From an uncultured Lachnospiraceae bacterium (GTDB lineage: Bacteria > Bacillota > Clostridia > Lachnospirales > Lachnospiraceae): a DNA stretch of 44,195 nucleotides. Every line of letters begins with the position of its first letter. Position 1 is the stretch's first letter. This document shows, piece after piece, positions 1 to 9,026 of the stretch. The stretch covers positions 1-44,195 of the forward strand of contig CAMFDJ010000024.1 in assembly GCA_945949085.1 (NCBI GenBank), written 5' to 3'. The position numbers were made by a program, and so were the translations under genes. The notes under the pieces are model-generated. The model was not told where the DNA came from. It did not search any database and saw nothing but the letters and a program-made list of their open reading frames with translations.

Positions 1-325
1 AGGTCACATCATTCATATTCCAAAAAACAAACTTGTTTTCCCCACTCGTTATTGATGGATAACTATATCTGCCCACCTTCGCAAGTAAAAACAATAAAAA
101 GAAACCGATTACCTTATCCCATCGCTTTTCACGGATTGTCTTTTTGGCAAACAGACCGGACACAAAAACAAACGCCGGCATGTGAAAGCTGTAGATAAAA
201 AGAATCAGACGCTTTACATTGTCAAGCTCATCGAATCTTGCATACATATGCCCGAGGACAACACCCAGAATCAATATGCACTTGTAATTGTCCCAAATTG
301 CAATTCTCTGTTTCTTTTCTGCCAC
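1..325 (-). CDS. Acyltransferase family 3 protein, N-terminal part (cut by window edge)
   Basis: The gene runs off the left edge, so only about 108 N-terminal residues are seen. It begins with a GTG at 323-325, two bases after the TAA of the SGNH gene, so the two are probably translationally coupled. The start of the protein has the pattern IAIWDNYKCILILGVVLGH followed by FHMPAFVFVSGLFAKK. This is typical of family-3 membrane acyltransferases (OafA/WecH-type): a short charged N-terminus, a first membrane helix ending in an essential-type His, then a second helix with F(V)SG. These enzymes move acetyl or other acyl groups onto sugars at the membrane. The adjacent SGNH protein is a plausible periplasm-facing partner (inference). 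The family call is good; substrate unknown. Confidence 0.72.
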   Translation of the reverse strand, partial: MAEKKQRIAIWDNYKCILILGVVLGHMYARFDELDNVKRLILFIYSFHMPAFVFVSGLFAKKTIREKRWDKVIGFFLLFLLAKVGRYSYPSITSGENKFVFWNMNDVT

Positions 326-327
326 TT

Positions 328-1809
328 TTACTGTTCTTCCTCTTCTTTTACATCATGCATGATATCAAGCACACCCTCTTCATTGACAAAGAAAGTCGCA
401 AGGTCTGCAATCTCATGGTTCTGCTTATCATACACAAGCATATTGAGTCCTCTCGCGCTAAAGGTGCTTTTCCTTCCGGAAACTGCCATCACCACTTCAT
501 CCGTGCCATTGCTGCTGACAGCACCTGTTTTGCCATCTGCAAGTGCCATTTCCATGATGATCGGCTCTGTCTGCGTCAGCTCCAAAACAGGCGTGCCGTC
601 ACGTAGCTGTGCTACATAACACAATCCGTCCAGGGCGGATAAATCTGCCGTGACACCAAGTGCTTCCATCTTTTCCTGAAGGGAAACAGAAACGGCGTCG
701 GAAAAATCTCCGGTTTTCTGTATCATCACTTCAAACCGCTCATCCTGCAATAATTCTAAATATTCCTCCGGATGAATCGATGTCTGCAGCATTTTATTGG
801 CATGATCTATTTGATATTTTCTAATCTTCTCTGCATCATAATCATCAGATAGTCTGAAATCATCGAATTGCTTTCGTGATTTTAAATACTCTGCCAGAAA
901 ATCCGTCAGCTTATCTGTTCCGCGCACATTCAGATGATCCTGATTCCACATATCATTCGTTACGTCAAATCCCATGGCTTCCAGATTTTCCAGCCTGTTA
1001 AAATCAATGTAGGGCAGACCATATTCCTCTGCCAGCGCCTCACAACCGATTGTCTTGGCACTCTCCCATGTTGTCTTCGGAGTTTTGATCAAAATCAGGT
1101 CAATATCCTTTTCCTTGCAAAAATCCGCAATCTTTCGGAAGGCCCGGAGTTCATTTTCATCCATCTTTACACTTTCATCCGGCGTCTCATTGTCCACGCT
1201 GATTTTACTAATGTCCGCTTTGCGGTTGACACCGCCACCCATGATATTGCCATAAAACATATTTGTATGCTCTTTGTCATATCCGAAATCATCTCGCTTT
1301 AAGCTTGTCCACCTTGTGTGGTAATTCAGAAGAGGAAAAACATAGCTGAAGAAATCCGATGATTCTTCGGACTTAGATCTTTCGATGATCATTTTCATCT
1401 TATTGATGCTCATCGGCGCACTGTCTAATGTCTTCCGGAATCTCGACTCCTCCTCCGGCTCATACAGCATACTCGTATCATAGATTACTGTCTCCACGTG
1501 CTGCGTGCGGTAAAGCTCCAAAAGATAAAACCAGCCAACCAAGACCGGCTGTTCTCCTGTCGCACAGCTGAAGGCAGAAATGCCATGCTCATCAATCAGT
1601 CTTGCGCAGGAGATGCCATTTACCAGCTGACTCGAGCCAATGATTCCCACATCAACAGAATCCTTTGGTAAATTATAAAATTCATCAGACAAGCGCGATA
1701 CACTCGTTCCCGAAATCCATTTGGGCACGAAAATATTCGTCACGATACCAAGTGTCACCGCCAGCAGTGCCAGAAAACACACGGCCTTCACGATCTGTTT
1801 CATTTTCAT
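328..1809 (-). CDS. Membrane-anchored SGNH-hydrolase-like protein (DltD/AlgJ-like role possible)
   Basis: A 493-residue protein with one N-terminal membrane helix (about residues 8-27) and an extracytoplasmic body. Residues near 56-60 carry GIIGSSQLVNG, the block-I serine motif of SGNH enzymes, and DHLNVRG near 290 supplies the block-V His. Such proteins act as O-acyl transferases or esterases on surface polymers; DltD and AlgJ/AlgX are known examples working with MBOAT or family-3 acyltransferases. The start has GAGG eight bases upstream. It lies between the beta-helix gene and a family-3 acyltransferase whose GTG follows its stop by two bases. I infer it works with that acyltransferase, or with the MBOAT at 15107-16696; the sequence does not decide which. 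The last 130 residues beyond block V are not recognised. Confidence 0.65.
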   Translation of the reverse strand: MKMKQIVKAVCFLALLAVTLGIVTNIFVPKWISGTSVSRLSDEFYNLPKDSVDVGIIGSSQLVNGISCARLIDEHGISAFSCATGEQPVLVGWFYLLELYRTQHVETVIYDTSMLYEPEEESRFRKTLDSAPMSINKMKMIIERSKSEESSDFFSYVFPLLNYHTRWTSLKRDDFGYDKEHTNMFYGNIMGGGVNRKADISKISVDNETPDESVKMDENELRAFRKIADFCKEKDIDLILIKTPKTTWESAKTIGCEALAEEYGLPYIDFNRLENLEAMGFDVTNDMWNQDHLNVRGTDKLTDFLAEYLKSRKQFDDFRLSDDYDAEKIRKYQIDHANKMLQTSIHPEEYLELLQDERFEVMIQKTGDFSDAVSVSLQEKMEALGVTADLSALDGLCYVAQLRDGTPVLELTQTEPIIMEMALADGKTGAVSSNGTDEVVMAVSGRKSTFSARGLNMLVYDKQNHEIADLATFFVNEEGVLDIMHDVKEEEEQ

Positions 1810-1873
1810 GTTCTAAACCTCAGTTCTTAGCTATTTCTTTTCACAATTCAATGTGATATGACAGGCATTTTCT

Positions 1874-3730
1874 TTACTTACCCACCTTGAAGGTATTGCC
1901 GCAGCCGTCCTTTTTCGCTTTCCCTTTTGTCACTTTGATCTTCGCAGGCATCTTTGCCGCCTTTTCAAAGAAAATCTGATAGCCTGTTTTTTTGCTCACC
2001 GACATCGTATTCTTCTGACAAGCCTTCAGCTTAGACTTTGTTTTTGTCTTGCCGGCGTATACCATCAGATTGTACTTACTGTTATTTGTAAATGTATTAT
2101 TGGAAACCTTATTCACAATCGCACCATTGGAAAGCGTCACACCCACAAGATTCTTTTTTAAGGTACTGCCCGTGATAGTACTTCCACTCTTTGAACCGTC
2201 AAAATAGACACCATAATTTTTGTTTTTTTCCACAACAGCATTTGTCACAATCAGCTTACCGTTGCGATTGCTGATTCCATGCTTCTTATTTTCGGAGATT
2301 GTGTTTCCCTTGCCTGTCACCTTGACCGTACAGGAGATTGTCTCGATACCGCAATTTCCGTTCTGCTTTATGCTGCAGGTCTGAAAACGTATCGTTTTTG
2401 CCCCCTTACTGCCATCTGCAGACACGCCGTTCACTTTATTGCCATCTATGTCGCAACCCGCAACCGTCAGCGTATTTTTGGTTGTGCCATTCACAAACAG
2501 ACCATGTTTTTTATTGCCGCTCAAGGAGCAATTTTTTAAATTTGCAGACAGTCCCGTCAGAGACATTCCGTTTTTACCGTTTCCGTCACAGACGCAGTTT
2601 TCAAGCAAGGCAGCCGTTGACTCATTCTGCAGGGCGATACCGCTTCCACTCGCATCGGACGACAATGTGCCGTTCCCGCTTGCCGTAATATTGTAAAGCT
2701 TTTCTGCCTTGCTTCCATGGTTGAGGAAAATGCCATTGGACCCGTTTGCATCTGCCTTACAGTCTGACAGACTCAGCGTAATATAAAAATCTGCAGCCAC
2801 ACCATGTCTGCCATTGCGGCTGAAGTTACAATTCGTCGCAACCAGCCTCGTGGCAAGTCCCTTTTTCCCAACGGGAGAAATCCCGTTTGCACGGTTATCG
2901 GATACCTCGACCTGATTCATAACAAGCGACGCACCGTCTGTCAGAGAAATTCCGTTCTTATCACTCCGGCAAAAACTTCCGCCATTGACTGTAACCTGAC
3001 ATCCGGCTCCCTTTACCTGTAAGCCGTCCTGCAGGCTGTCGTCGCCATTACAGTTTGTCAAAACCGCTTCAGAAGTACGGAAAGCCAGCCCGTTTGTGCT
3101 GTTCTTTGCCCGGCACTGCGTTGCAGTCACATTTTTACTGTTCAGCACCAAAAGACCATATTCCCCGTCATGCACATTCACCTGATTCAGGGTAACATTG
3201 CTTGCTCCGGAAATACGAATATTGGTTTCTTTTGCACTGTATACTTCACAACCTGATAATGTCAGATTTGAGACCGGGTTCGTATCGCCGGTGATAAAAA
3301 ACACAAATTTGGATGACTGGTTGCCGTTAAACTTCCCACCCTTGATGGTGACGTTTGATACCTGCGCATCCGACATGCGAAGCATATTATCCGCTGTTCC
3401 ATCTGCAGTAATGCTTGCACCCGTTGCATCAATGACAATATTGGATTTCTTTATGGCAATACTTCCAAGCTGATATGTGCCCGGCTGAATCTGAATCACT
3501 GCCGGAGCCGCCGGAGAGCCTGTGGCAACATCAAGCGCGCTCTTCATTGCAGCTGTTATATTCCCACTTGTCTGGCTGATTGTATACGTATTACCGGCGG
3601 CATTATATGAATAATAATCCTCTGCGCAGACCTTGTCGGATACCATGCAGGTCATTGCCAATACTATCAGCAGCATCACAACTGCCTGCGAAAATCTGCC
3701 TGTCATTTCAGTTATTCCACTCTTTCTCAT
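1874..3730 (-). CDS. Secreted right-handed beta-helix repeat protein
   Basis: A 618-residue protein with a signal peptide (hydrophobic stretch about residues 16-30, likely cleavage after the CA at 35-36). The rest, from about 85 to 600, is a ladder of roughly 22-25-residue repeats with recurring N-G turns and patterns such as VTIKGGKFNGN, NGISLTDGAS and HGVAADF. This is the signature of pectate-lyase-like parallel beta-helices (PbH1 repeats, NosD-like). Such folds are used by polysaccharide lyases, C5-epimerases and adhesins; I cannot identify a catalytic set, so no reaction is assigned. Its ATG overlaps the stop of the TagF-like gene (ATGA at 3727-3730), so it is translationally coupled to a polymer synthesis enzyme. 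It ends in a lysine-rich tail (KVTKGKAKK). Confidence 0.75.
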   Translation of the reverse strand: MRKSGITEMTGRFSQAVVMLLIVLAMTCMVSDKVCAEDYYSYNAAGNTYTISQTSGNITAAMKSALDVATGSPAAPAVIQIQPGTYQLGSIAIKKSNIVIDATGASITADGTADNMLRMSDAQVSNVTIKGGKFNGNQSSKFVFFITGDTNPVSNLTLSGCEVYSAKETNIRISGASNVTLNQVNVHDGEYGLLVLNSKNVTATQCRAKNSTNGLAFRTSEAVLTNCNGDDSLQDGLQVKGAGCQVTVNGGSFCRSDKNGISLTDGASLVMNQVEVSDNRANGISPVGKKGLATRLVATNCNFSRNGRHGVAADFYITLSLSDCKADANGSNGIFLNHGSKAEKLYNITASGNGTLSSDASGSGIALQNESTAALLENCVCDGNGKNGMSLTGLSANLKNCSLSGNKKHGLFVNGTTKNTLTVAGCDIDGNKVNGVSADGSKGAKTIRFQTCSIKQNGNCGIETISCTVKVTGKGNTISENKKHGISNRNGKLIVTNAVVEKNKNYGVYFDGSKSGSTITGSTLKKNLVGVTLSNGAIVNKVSNNTFTNNSKYNLMVYAGKTKTKSKLKACQKNTMSVSKKTGYQIFFEKAAKMPAKIKVTKGKAKKDGCGNTFKVGK

Positions 3731-6381
3731 TCTTCCTTCCGCCTTTCTTCTAAATACCGCTCAAGCACACGCTTGCAGCAATTCCGGTCATCGAATGCAA
3801 ATGTTGCATCGATGCGCTTCCTGTAGGTTTCATCCAGTCGGCAGCCGTCTCTCATCGCACCGATGATTGCATCGACTGTTGCAGCAAGATCTTTTGTAAC
3901 CGGTCCGAATCCGTCCCTGTCATAATCAAAATATCCCTCCGTATACGAATGTGCGCCGTTAAAGAACTCTGCCCTGTCAAACTGAGAGTAGATGATCGGT
4001 TTTCTCAGATAGGCAAAATCAAATGCCACCGAAGAATAATCCGTTACCATGAGGTCAGTCTGTGCAAACACCTCGCGATACGATTTCGTCATATCAAAGA
4101 ACCGGACCTTGTCGTGTTTCTTGAAATACTTCAGTCCCGTGATCGTATTGGGATGTGGCATGAAACAGATCGTATATCCCAGTTTTTCCGCCTCCCGCAA
4201 CAATCGCTCATCATTTAACAGCTGATTGTAGAAGATAAAATACTGACTCTTCTTAAAGTCATCATCCAACAGCCAGACCCCGTTTTCATCCGTTCCCTTT
4301 GACAGGCTTTTTCTCCAGGTCGGCATGATCGTAATATATTTCTGCTCGTCATGATAGAGCTTGTCAAAGCGCGGCATACCGGTCAGCCAGACGCGGTCCG
4401 GTGTGTAATAATAATCATATGCAAAAACGGAGTCATATTCCGCCCTCGTATTGACCACAAAGCCATACAGATTCCGATTGTATTTATTCAGCCACTTTGA
4501 CTGATTATCCTTCGTCACACCATGCTGCAAAAAGACAAGACGTTTATCAAACATAATGTCCCTGTATAAATGATCCAGAATGCCAAACGGATCATACACC
4601 ATCTTATTCGCCTGCGAAGACATGGTCACTTCACTTCGTAAAAACAACAGCTTATGTCTCCAGCTAAACGGCGCAACTGTCTTGCCGTAACGGCGCATCC
4701 TCCTGTTGTCATCCGTATCCGCATCTATCACAAAATAAACGTTTCGCTTCGGATCCTTATGCTCACACAAATAGAGGAACATGACTTCTCCATTGTCATC
4801 TGCTCTGTTGGAACGGTCTGTGATCAGCCATACCTTGCGCCTGTCAAAGAAATTCTCCAGATGATACAGGGTTCTGGCAATGATTGCCTTTATCCCTGCA
4901 TTTCCATAAGAAAGCATGGATTTGAGCCGTTTCGTCGATAAAGTCAGATATCTGACCGGATTTGGCTTTCTGACAAAAATGGTCTTACAGTCATCGTCCG
5001 TATAATAAATCTGATCTTTCAGCTTTTTATATAAAAATACCCGGTTTGACAGCGGAACCGATTTCTGGAACATAATGATCCGGCATGGAATGAGCTCCTC
5101 TCCCTGCTTACGTGCAAATAGGATATCCGCCTTTGGCGGGCATGGCACTGTCACGCTATAGACATCCGTTGTTCCGAGAAGTTCGTCAAGGAAGGTGTTC
5201 TCACGAATGAATGCCCCCTTCCTGCAAGGATACGCCTCTCCGTTCACCACGCAGTATAAGTCGTACGTTTCTGCCAGCATCTTCATAAATGTAAATTCAA
5301 GATATAATTTTCCCTCTCCATCCGGCTTCATCTCATACAGAGAAATGTATCTCCATTCCGGTCCCAGAATCCGATCTGTAAGTGCGTCCTGTCCCCATGA
5401 AATCTGCGGAAAATATTTCTTTACCATTGCATATTTAAATCCGGTAGTCACATACGGGTGAAAAGCTAATACTTCAAAAGAAGACAGCTCCCTGATTGCC
5501 GATACATAGGTATCCTCCAGTCCCTGCGGTCTGTGCTCATCCGCCTTTTCCAGCTGTGTCATGGCACTCAGAAAACGATTACAATAATAGAGCAATAAAT
5601 AAATCCCATTTTTGCTATCCTTAAGTCCAAGCGCATCATATGCCTTCTTAAAGGGAACAAAAAACCGCTCTGTAATCTGCTCTATTCCCTCATAGTTCTC
5701 TATATATCTCGTCACAATTTTTTCCATGTCGCGGAAGCCTTCTATCCACACCGCACCGCCGCGGACAATATGAATTTTTCCTGCATCACACACATTCGCT
5801 GTGACCAGACGTATGATGGACAGCTCGATGTCATCATGCGCCAGATCTGTTTTTTCACTTTCCCAGCAAATTTCATCTGCCCATAAGCCATGTGCAAAAT
5901 ACATTCTGTGAATCAGCCTGTAATCCTGATCCAGATCGATCGATTTCGCCTTATTTTTACAGAATTCCTCATACTCCATGGAAACGGGATTCTTCTTATC
6001 TACCGCTACCGGAATCAGAAGTGTCGGACGCTTTTCCTCTGCCCTTTCAAAAGAGCTGTCCGCCAAAGCCGCCTTCACTTTTGACAGAGCATCCTTACGG
6101 TAGCGCATGCTTTCCTTTAAGAAAAATACAAGCCCATGAAGCTCGTCCTTTACCTGCATGATGCTTCCCTGAAAATCAATTTCAAAAAGCGCTGCACCGC
6201 CAATGGGATTCTGTTTCATGAAATCTCTTAAATCGGAAGAAAGCTGCTGCTCTTTTCGATCTACAACGAGCACCAGCTTCACGCCCGACATATCCTGCTT
6301 TTCTATACTCTGATATGTCTTCTTTCCATATTCAAAATTTGTAACCGGTAATACCAAGGTAATCTTTGTCTGACCTGTCAT
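3727..6381 (-). CDS. CDP-glycerol glycerophosphotransferase-like protein with extra N-terminal region (TagF/TagB family)
   Basis: An 884-residue cytoplasmic enzyme. The C-terminal half, from about residue 505, matches the TagB/TagF family: KVWLITDRSNRADDNG, FLQHGVTKDNQ near 617, the PHPN histidine near 740 and VTDYSSVAFDF near 779. These enzymes transfer polyol-phosphate from CDP-polyol to a lipid-linked teichoic-type acceptor. The first 100 residues (TLVLPVTNFEYGKKTYQSI...) look like a GT2 nucleotide-binding start, but the expected acidic DxD position reads LKES, so this part may be degenerate or structural. The middle (about 150-480) is not recognised. Start ATG has GAGGAG eight bases upstream and overlaps the tagH-like stop as ATGA, showing coupling to the exporter. 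The donor could be CDP-glycerol or CDP-ribitol. Confidence 0.78.
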   Translation of the reverse strand: MTGQTKITLVLPVTNFEYGKKTYQSIEKQDMSGVKLVLVVDRKEQQLSSDLRDFMKQNPIGGAALFEIDFQGSIMQVKDELHGLVFFLKESMRYRKDALSKVKAALADSSFERAEEKRPTLLIPVAVDKKNPVSMEYEEFCKNKAKSIDLDQDYRLIHRMYFAHGLWADEICWESEKTDLAHDDIELSIIRLVTANVCDAGKIHIVRGGAVWIEGFRDMEKIVTRYIENYEGIEQITERFFVPFKKAYDALGLKDSKNGIYLLLYYCNRFLSAMTQLEKADEHRPQGLEDTYVSAIRELSSFEVLAFHPYVTTGFKYAMVKKYFPQISWGQDALTDRILGPEWRYISLYEMKPDGEGKLYLEFTFMKMLAETYDLYCVVNGEAYPCRKGAFIRENTFLDELLGTTDVYSVTVPCPPKADILFARKQGEELIPCRIIMFQKSVPLSNRVFLYKKLKDQIYYTDDDCKTIFVRKPNPVRYLTLSTKRLKSMLSYGNAGIKAIIARTLYHLENFFDRRKVWLITDRSNRADDNGEVMFLYLCEHKDPKRNVYFVIDADTDDNRRMRRYGKTVAPFSWRHKLLFLRSEVTMSSQANKMVYDPFGILDHLYRDIMFDKRLVFLQHGVTKDNQSKWLNKYNRNLYGFVVNTRAEYDSVFAYDYYYTPDRVWLTGMPRFDKLYHDEQKYITIMPTWRKSLSKGTDENGVWLLDDDFKKSQYFIFYNQLLNDERLLREAEKLGYTICFMPHPNTITGLKYFKKHDKVRFFDMTKSYREVFAQTDLMVTDYSSVAFDFAYLRKPIIYSQFDRAEFFNGAHSYTEGYFDYDRDGFGPVTKDLAATVDAIIGAMRDGCRLDETYRKRIDATFAFDDRNCCKRVLERYLEERRKEE

Positions 6382-7103
6382 GACATAAACTCCTCATATG
6401 CCTGCATCACTTCCTGCGGATCACCCTGCATTTTAATCTTGCCCTCATGCATCCAAAGGACACTGTCGCAGAGTTTACGAATGGTGTCTGAATTGTGCGA
6501 TACAATGATAACCGTTCTTTCCTTATCACTGATCAGTTCCTTCATTTTTGCATAGCTCTTCTTTTTAAATTTCGCATCTCCGACACTTAATACCTCGTCA
6601 ATGAGCATAATATCTGTCTTCAGGGTTGACGTGATGGAAAATGCCAGCTTTGAGTACATTCCACTGGAATAGGTTCTGACCGGTCTGTCAATAAATTTAC
6701 CCAGTTCTGAGAATTCTATGATCTCGTCAACCAGTGCCGCTACCTGCTGTTCGGAAAAGCCAAGCAGCATTCCTGACAGGAAAATATTCTCCCTGCCGGT
6801 CAGATCCTTCTGGAAACCGACACCGATGGACAAAAGGGATACGGAATGTCCGTGCAGATCCACAGTCCCTTCGTCCGGCGAAAAAATACCGGAGAGCGTC
6901 TTAAGCAGAGTCGACTTTCCACTGCCGTTCTTTCCGACAATCCCCATGATCTGCCCTTTTTCCACATTAAAGCTGATTCCCTGAATTGCCTCAAATATTT
7001 CTGTTTTACTTTTTTTCAGTTTCAATAAACTGCTTCGAATAGACATCTTGTTCAGGATTCGATATCTGAGCACAAGATCTCTGACTTCAATCGCATTTTC
7101 CAT
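6378..7103 (-). CDS. tagH: Polysaccharide/teichoic acid ABC exporter, ATP-binding subunit (TagH/Wzt-like)
   Basis: A 241-residue ATPase with all expected motifs: Walker A GKNGSGKST near residues 56-64, signature YSSGMYSKLAF near 145, Walker B IMLIDEVLSVGD near 163-174, and the switch His in IIVSHNSD near 203. The YSSGM signature and the short N-terminal lead before Walker A are typical of the TagH/Wzt/KpsT branch that powers export of lipid-linked surface polymers. It lacks the long C-terminal extension of Bacillus TagH and the carbohydrate-binding domain of some Wzt proteins, so it is the minimal form. It begins two bases after the permease stop and overlaps the following TagF-like gene by four bases. 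The symbol is by family resemblance; the polymer exported is not known. Confidence 0.85.
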   Translation of the reverse strand: MENAIEVRDLVLRYRILNKMSIRSSLLKLKKSKTEIFEAIQGISFNVEKGQIMGIVGKNGSGKSTLLKTLSGIFSPDEGTVDLHGHSVSLLSIGVGFQKDLTGRENIFLSGMLLGFSEQQVAALVDEIIEFSELGKFIDRPVRTYSSGMYSKLAFSITSTLKTDIMLIDEVLSVGDAKFKKKSYAKMKELISDKERTVIIVSHNSDTIRKLCDSVLWMHEGKIKMQGDPQEVMQAYEEFMS

Positions 7104-7105
7104 GA

Positions 7106-7897
7106 TTAAATTACCTTCACATAACTATTTTCATACTTATAAATGACGTATATACCAAGATAAGATAACACAATTCCACCAAACAGCCATACCAAAAGCG
7201 CGATAAGATCCGGTCCCTGACTGTACAGCAGCACATTTCTCATATCACTGATAGCCAGTGCAATCGGATTTAACTTAAGCAATATGGAAAGATAAGGCTG
7301 CGGCACATTATTGGTAATGGAATAAAAAATACCCGACATGTAGAAGATCAGCTTCAGGACTACATTCATCACATTAAATAAATCTTCCACAAACACACCG
7401 AAATGTAACATAAATGCGGATATCCCAAACGTCACAAAAAATACCATAAGCAGAATCAAAAACATATACAGGACATTCCATGTGACCGGCACACGGTAAA
7501 GCACCATAACCACAAGCACAAGTGAAAAAGAGATCAGCATCTTAAATCCATTCATGATCATGCGTACCAGAATCAGGATGTACTTCGGCAGATAGACCTT
7601 TGAAACAATGTCCTTGTTTGATCTGACTATCTTTACACTTCCCTTGACTGTTCTCTCGAAAAAAGTCCAGATAGAAAGACCGATAAACACAAATGCCGGG
7701 AAATACGGTTCGCTCTTTTTAAAGACAATCAATGCAATAAACGAATACACAAGCATGAAAAGAAGCGGATCTAAAACCCACCACAGCCAGCTCAGGTGTG
7801 AGTTGGCAATTTCTGCTTTCAGCCCTGATTTTCCGGAATACATGATATAATTCTTATAGGACTGCATGTCCTTCTTAAAATGTCTGATAGTTTCCAC
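7106..7897 (-). CDS. tagG: Polysaccharide/teichoic acid ABC exporter, permease subunit (TagG/Wzm-like)
   Basis: A 263-residue ABC-2 type permease with about six membrane helices. The cytoplasmic N-terminus and the first helix (LSWLWWVLDPLLFMLVYSFI) have the classical TagG/Wzm layout, as does the motif SGIFYSITN followed by LNPIALAISDMRN. It forms the membrane channel for the ATPase encoded next to it and flips the completed polymer outwards. The start is a GTG: AGAGG lies seven bases upstream, and no in-frame ATG nearby is better placed. It is the first gene after the consensus promoter at 7968-7996, with a leader of about 64 bases, so exporter expression can be set separately from the upstream biosynthesis genes. 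Confidence 0.87.
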   Translation of the reverse strand: METIRHFKKDMQSYKNYIMYSGKSGLKAEIANSHLSWLWWVLDPLLFMLVYSFIALIVFKKSEPYFPAFVFIGLSIWTFFERTVKGSVKIVRSNKDIVSKVYLPKYILILVRMIMNGFKMLISFSLVLVVMVLYRVPVTWNVLYMFLILLMVFFVTFGISAFMLHFGVFVEDLFNVMNVVLKLIFYMSGIFYSITNNVPQPYLSILLKLNPIALAISDMRNVLLYSQGPDLIALLVWLFGGIVLSYLGIYVIYKYENSYVKVI

Positions 7898-7967
7898 GAA
7901 AATGCCTCTTTCTGTTTCATATTTTCAATATTTCGCGTATTCCGCGCACAATCGCACACTCTTTTTT

Positions 7968-7996
7968 ATTATATACCAAATACAGAGTCATGTCAA
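7968..7996 (-). promoter_or_regulatory. Consensus sigma-A promoter for the exporter operon
   Basis: Read on the minus strand, TTGACA (7991-7996) and TATAAT (7968-7973) are separated by exactly 17 bases. Both hexamers match the sigma-A consensus fully. The -35 box overlaps the TGA stop of the family-3 acyltransferase gene, so it is an internal promoter of the polymer locus. The expected start of transcription is near 7961, leaving a leader of about 64 bases before the GTG of the permease. Confidence 0.85.
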
Positions 7997-9024
7997 AAAA
8001 TCAGCCTGTCTATACGCTTGACCGCCTCATCAAACAGCCAGGAAATCGGAATTGTGAGCACAAGACTGACCACAAAAAACACATATGGTTTTTCCGCCAG
8101 ATCCGTCACGGCTGCCAGCACCATCATAGGGAGTCTCTGCAAAATATACAGGCTGAATACATGACTTCCCATATATTGCAGGATTTTATTGTTCACCCGG
8201 ATCTTCATGGTAAACAGGAGCATCGCAAAAGCAAATACAACCGCACCCAGATCATATAACAGGATTGACCGGTCTCTCAGCCGGCCGATCAGCAGAAGAA
8301 GCGTCCACGTGATCCCTACAGCCACATAGTAGCGGGGCACTTTTGCCGCGAGCAGCTTTTCTATCTTATCCTGATACAGGCAATACCAGATGCCTGCCGA
8401 AAAACTCAGGATGGTATTGCTGTACCGGTCCGGAAGCATGCGTGACATCACGGCAATGGAGACAAGCACCAGGAGCGTCTGCAGCGCAGCCGCCTTTTTC
8501 CCGTCTTTCCGAAAGATCATGAAAGCCACCCAAGTAAACAGATAACAGAGGACAATCGCCATAATATACCAGTTGCTGTTGCCGATGGACTTCACACACA
8601 CAAGAGATAACAAAAACTGTTTCACCCTTGTTCTTTTTCCGATGAGTATTCTGGCTGCCAGAAAGAACAGCAACGCAAAGGCGAAATGCACCCATACCCT
8701 GAGCGCCCTCTTGCGCGGAATCTCTCTGACATAGGCAGTGCCCTTGTGCCGGATCCCATACATGAGCCCGTAACCCGAGAAAAACAGAAACGGTACCACG
8801 ATCATCTGTCCCATCTGCCCGTCTATCAGCAGAAAAAGTCTGTCAAATGCGCTGCCCAGTTCCACATACTGCTTGAAATGCCGAAAAAAGACAAGCATGA
8901 CAAAACAGCCCTTGACCGCATTCGCAGGCATCAACGCACAATAATCCGTATGAAACCCTTTTCTTCCGGCAAAGGAAGCACCCCAGAAAACAAGCGCAAC
9001 ATAAATCAGTAAAATAATAGTCAT
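7993..9024 (-). CDS. Acyltransferase family 3 membrane protein
   Basis: A roughly 343-residue protein with about ten membrane helices. Near the N-terminus NAVKGCFVMLVFFRHFKQYV carries the conserved His/Arg region of family-3 (OafA/WecH-type) acyltransferases, followed by QMIVVPFLFFSGYGLMYG and later SNWYIMAIVLCYL, both in the expected order. Such enzymes put O-acetyl or similar groups on envelope glycans. I choose the ATG at 9022-9024, three bases past the upstream gene's stop. An in-frame GTG at 9057 would give 354 residues with a 31-base overlap but has no ribosome site. The gene is the last of the rfbC-led unit. Its stop lies within the next promoter. Donor and acceptor are unknown. Confidence 0.75.
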   Translation of the reverse strand: MTIILLIYVALVFWGASFAGRKGFHTDYCALMPANAVKGCFVMLVFFRHFKQYVELGSAFDRLFLLIDGQMGQMIVVPFLFFSGYGLMYGIRHKGTAYVREIPRKRALRVWVHFAFALLFFLAARILIGKRTRVKQFLLSLVCVKSIGNSNWYIMAIVLCYLFTWVAFMIFRKDGKKAAALQTLLVLVSIAVMSRMLPDRYSNTILSFSAGIWYCLYQDKIEKLLAAKVPRYYVAVGITWTLLLLIGRLRDRSILLYDLGAVVFAFAMLLFTMKIRVNNKILQYMGSHVFSLYILQRLPMMVLAAVTDLAEKPYVFFVVSLVLTIPISWLFDEAVKRIDRLIF

Positions 9025-9026
9025 CC

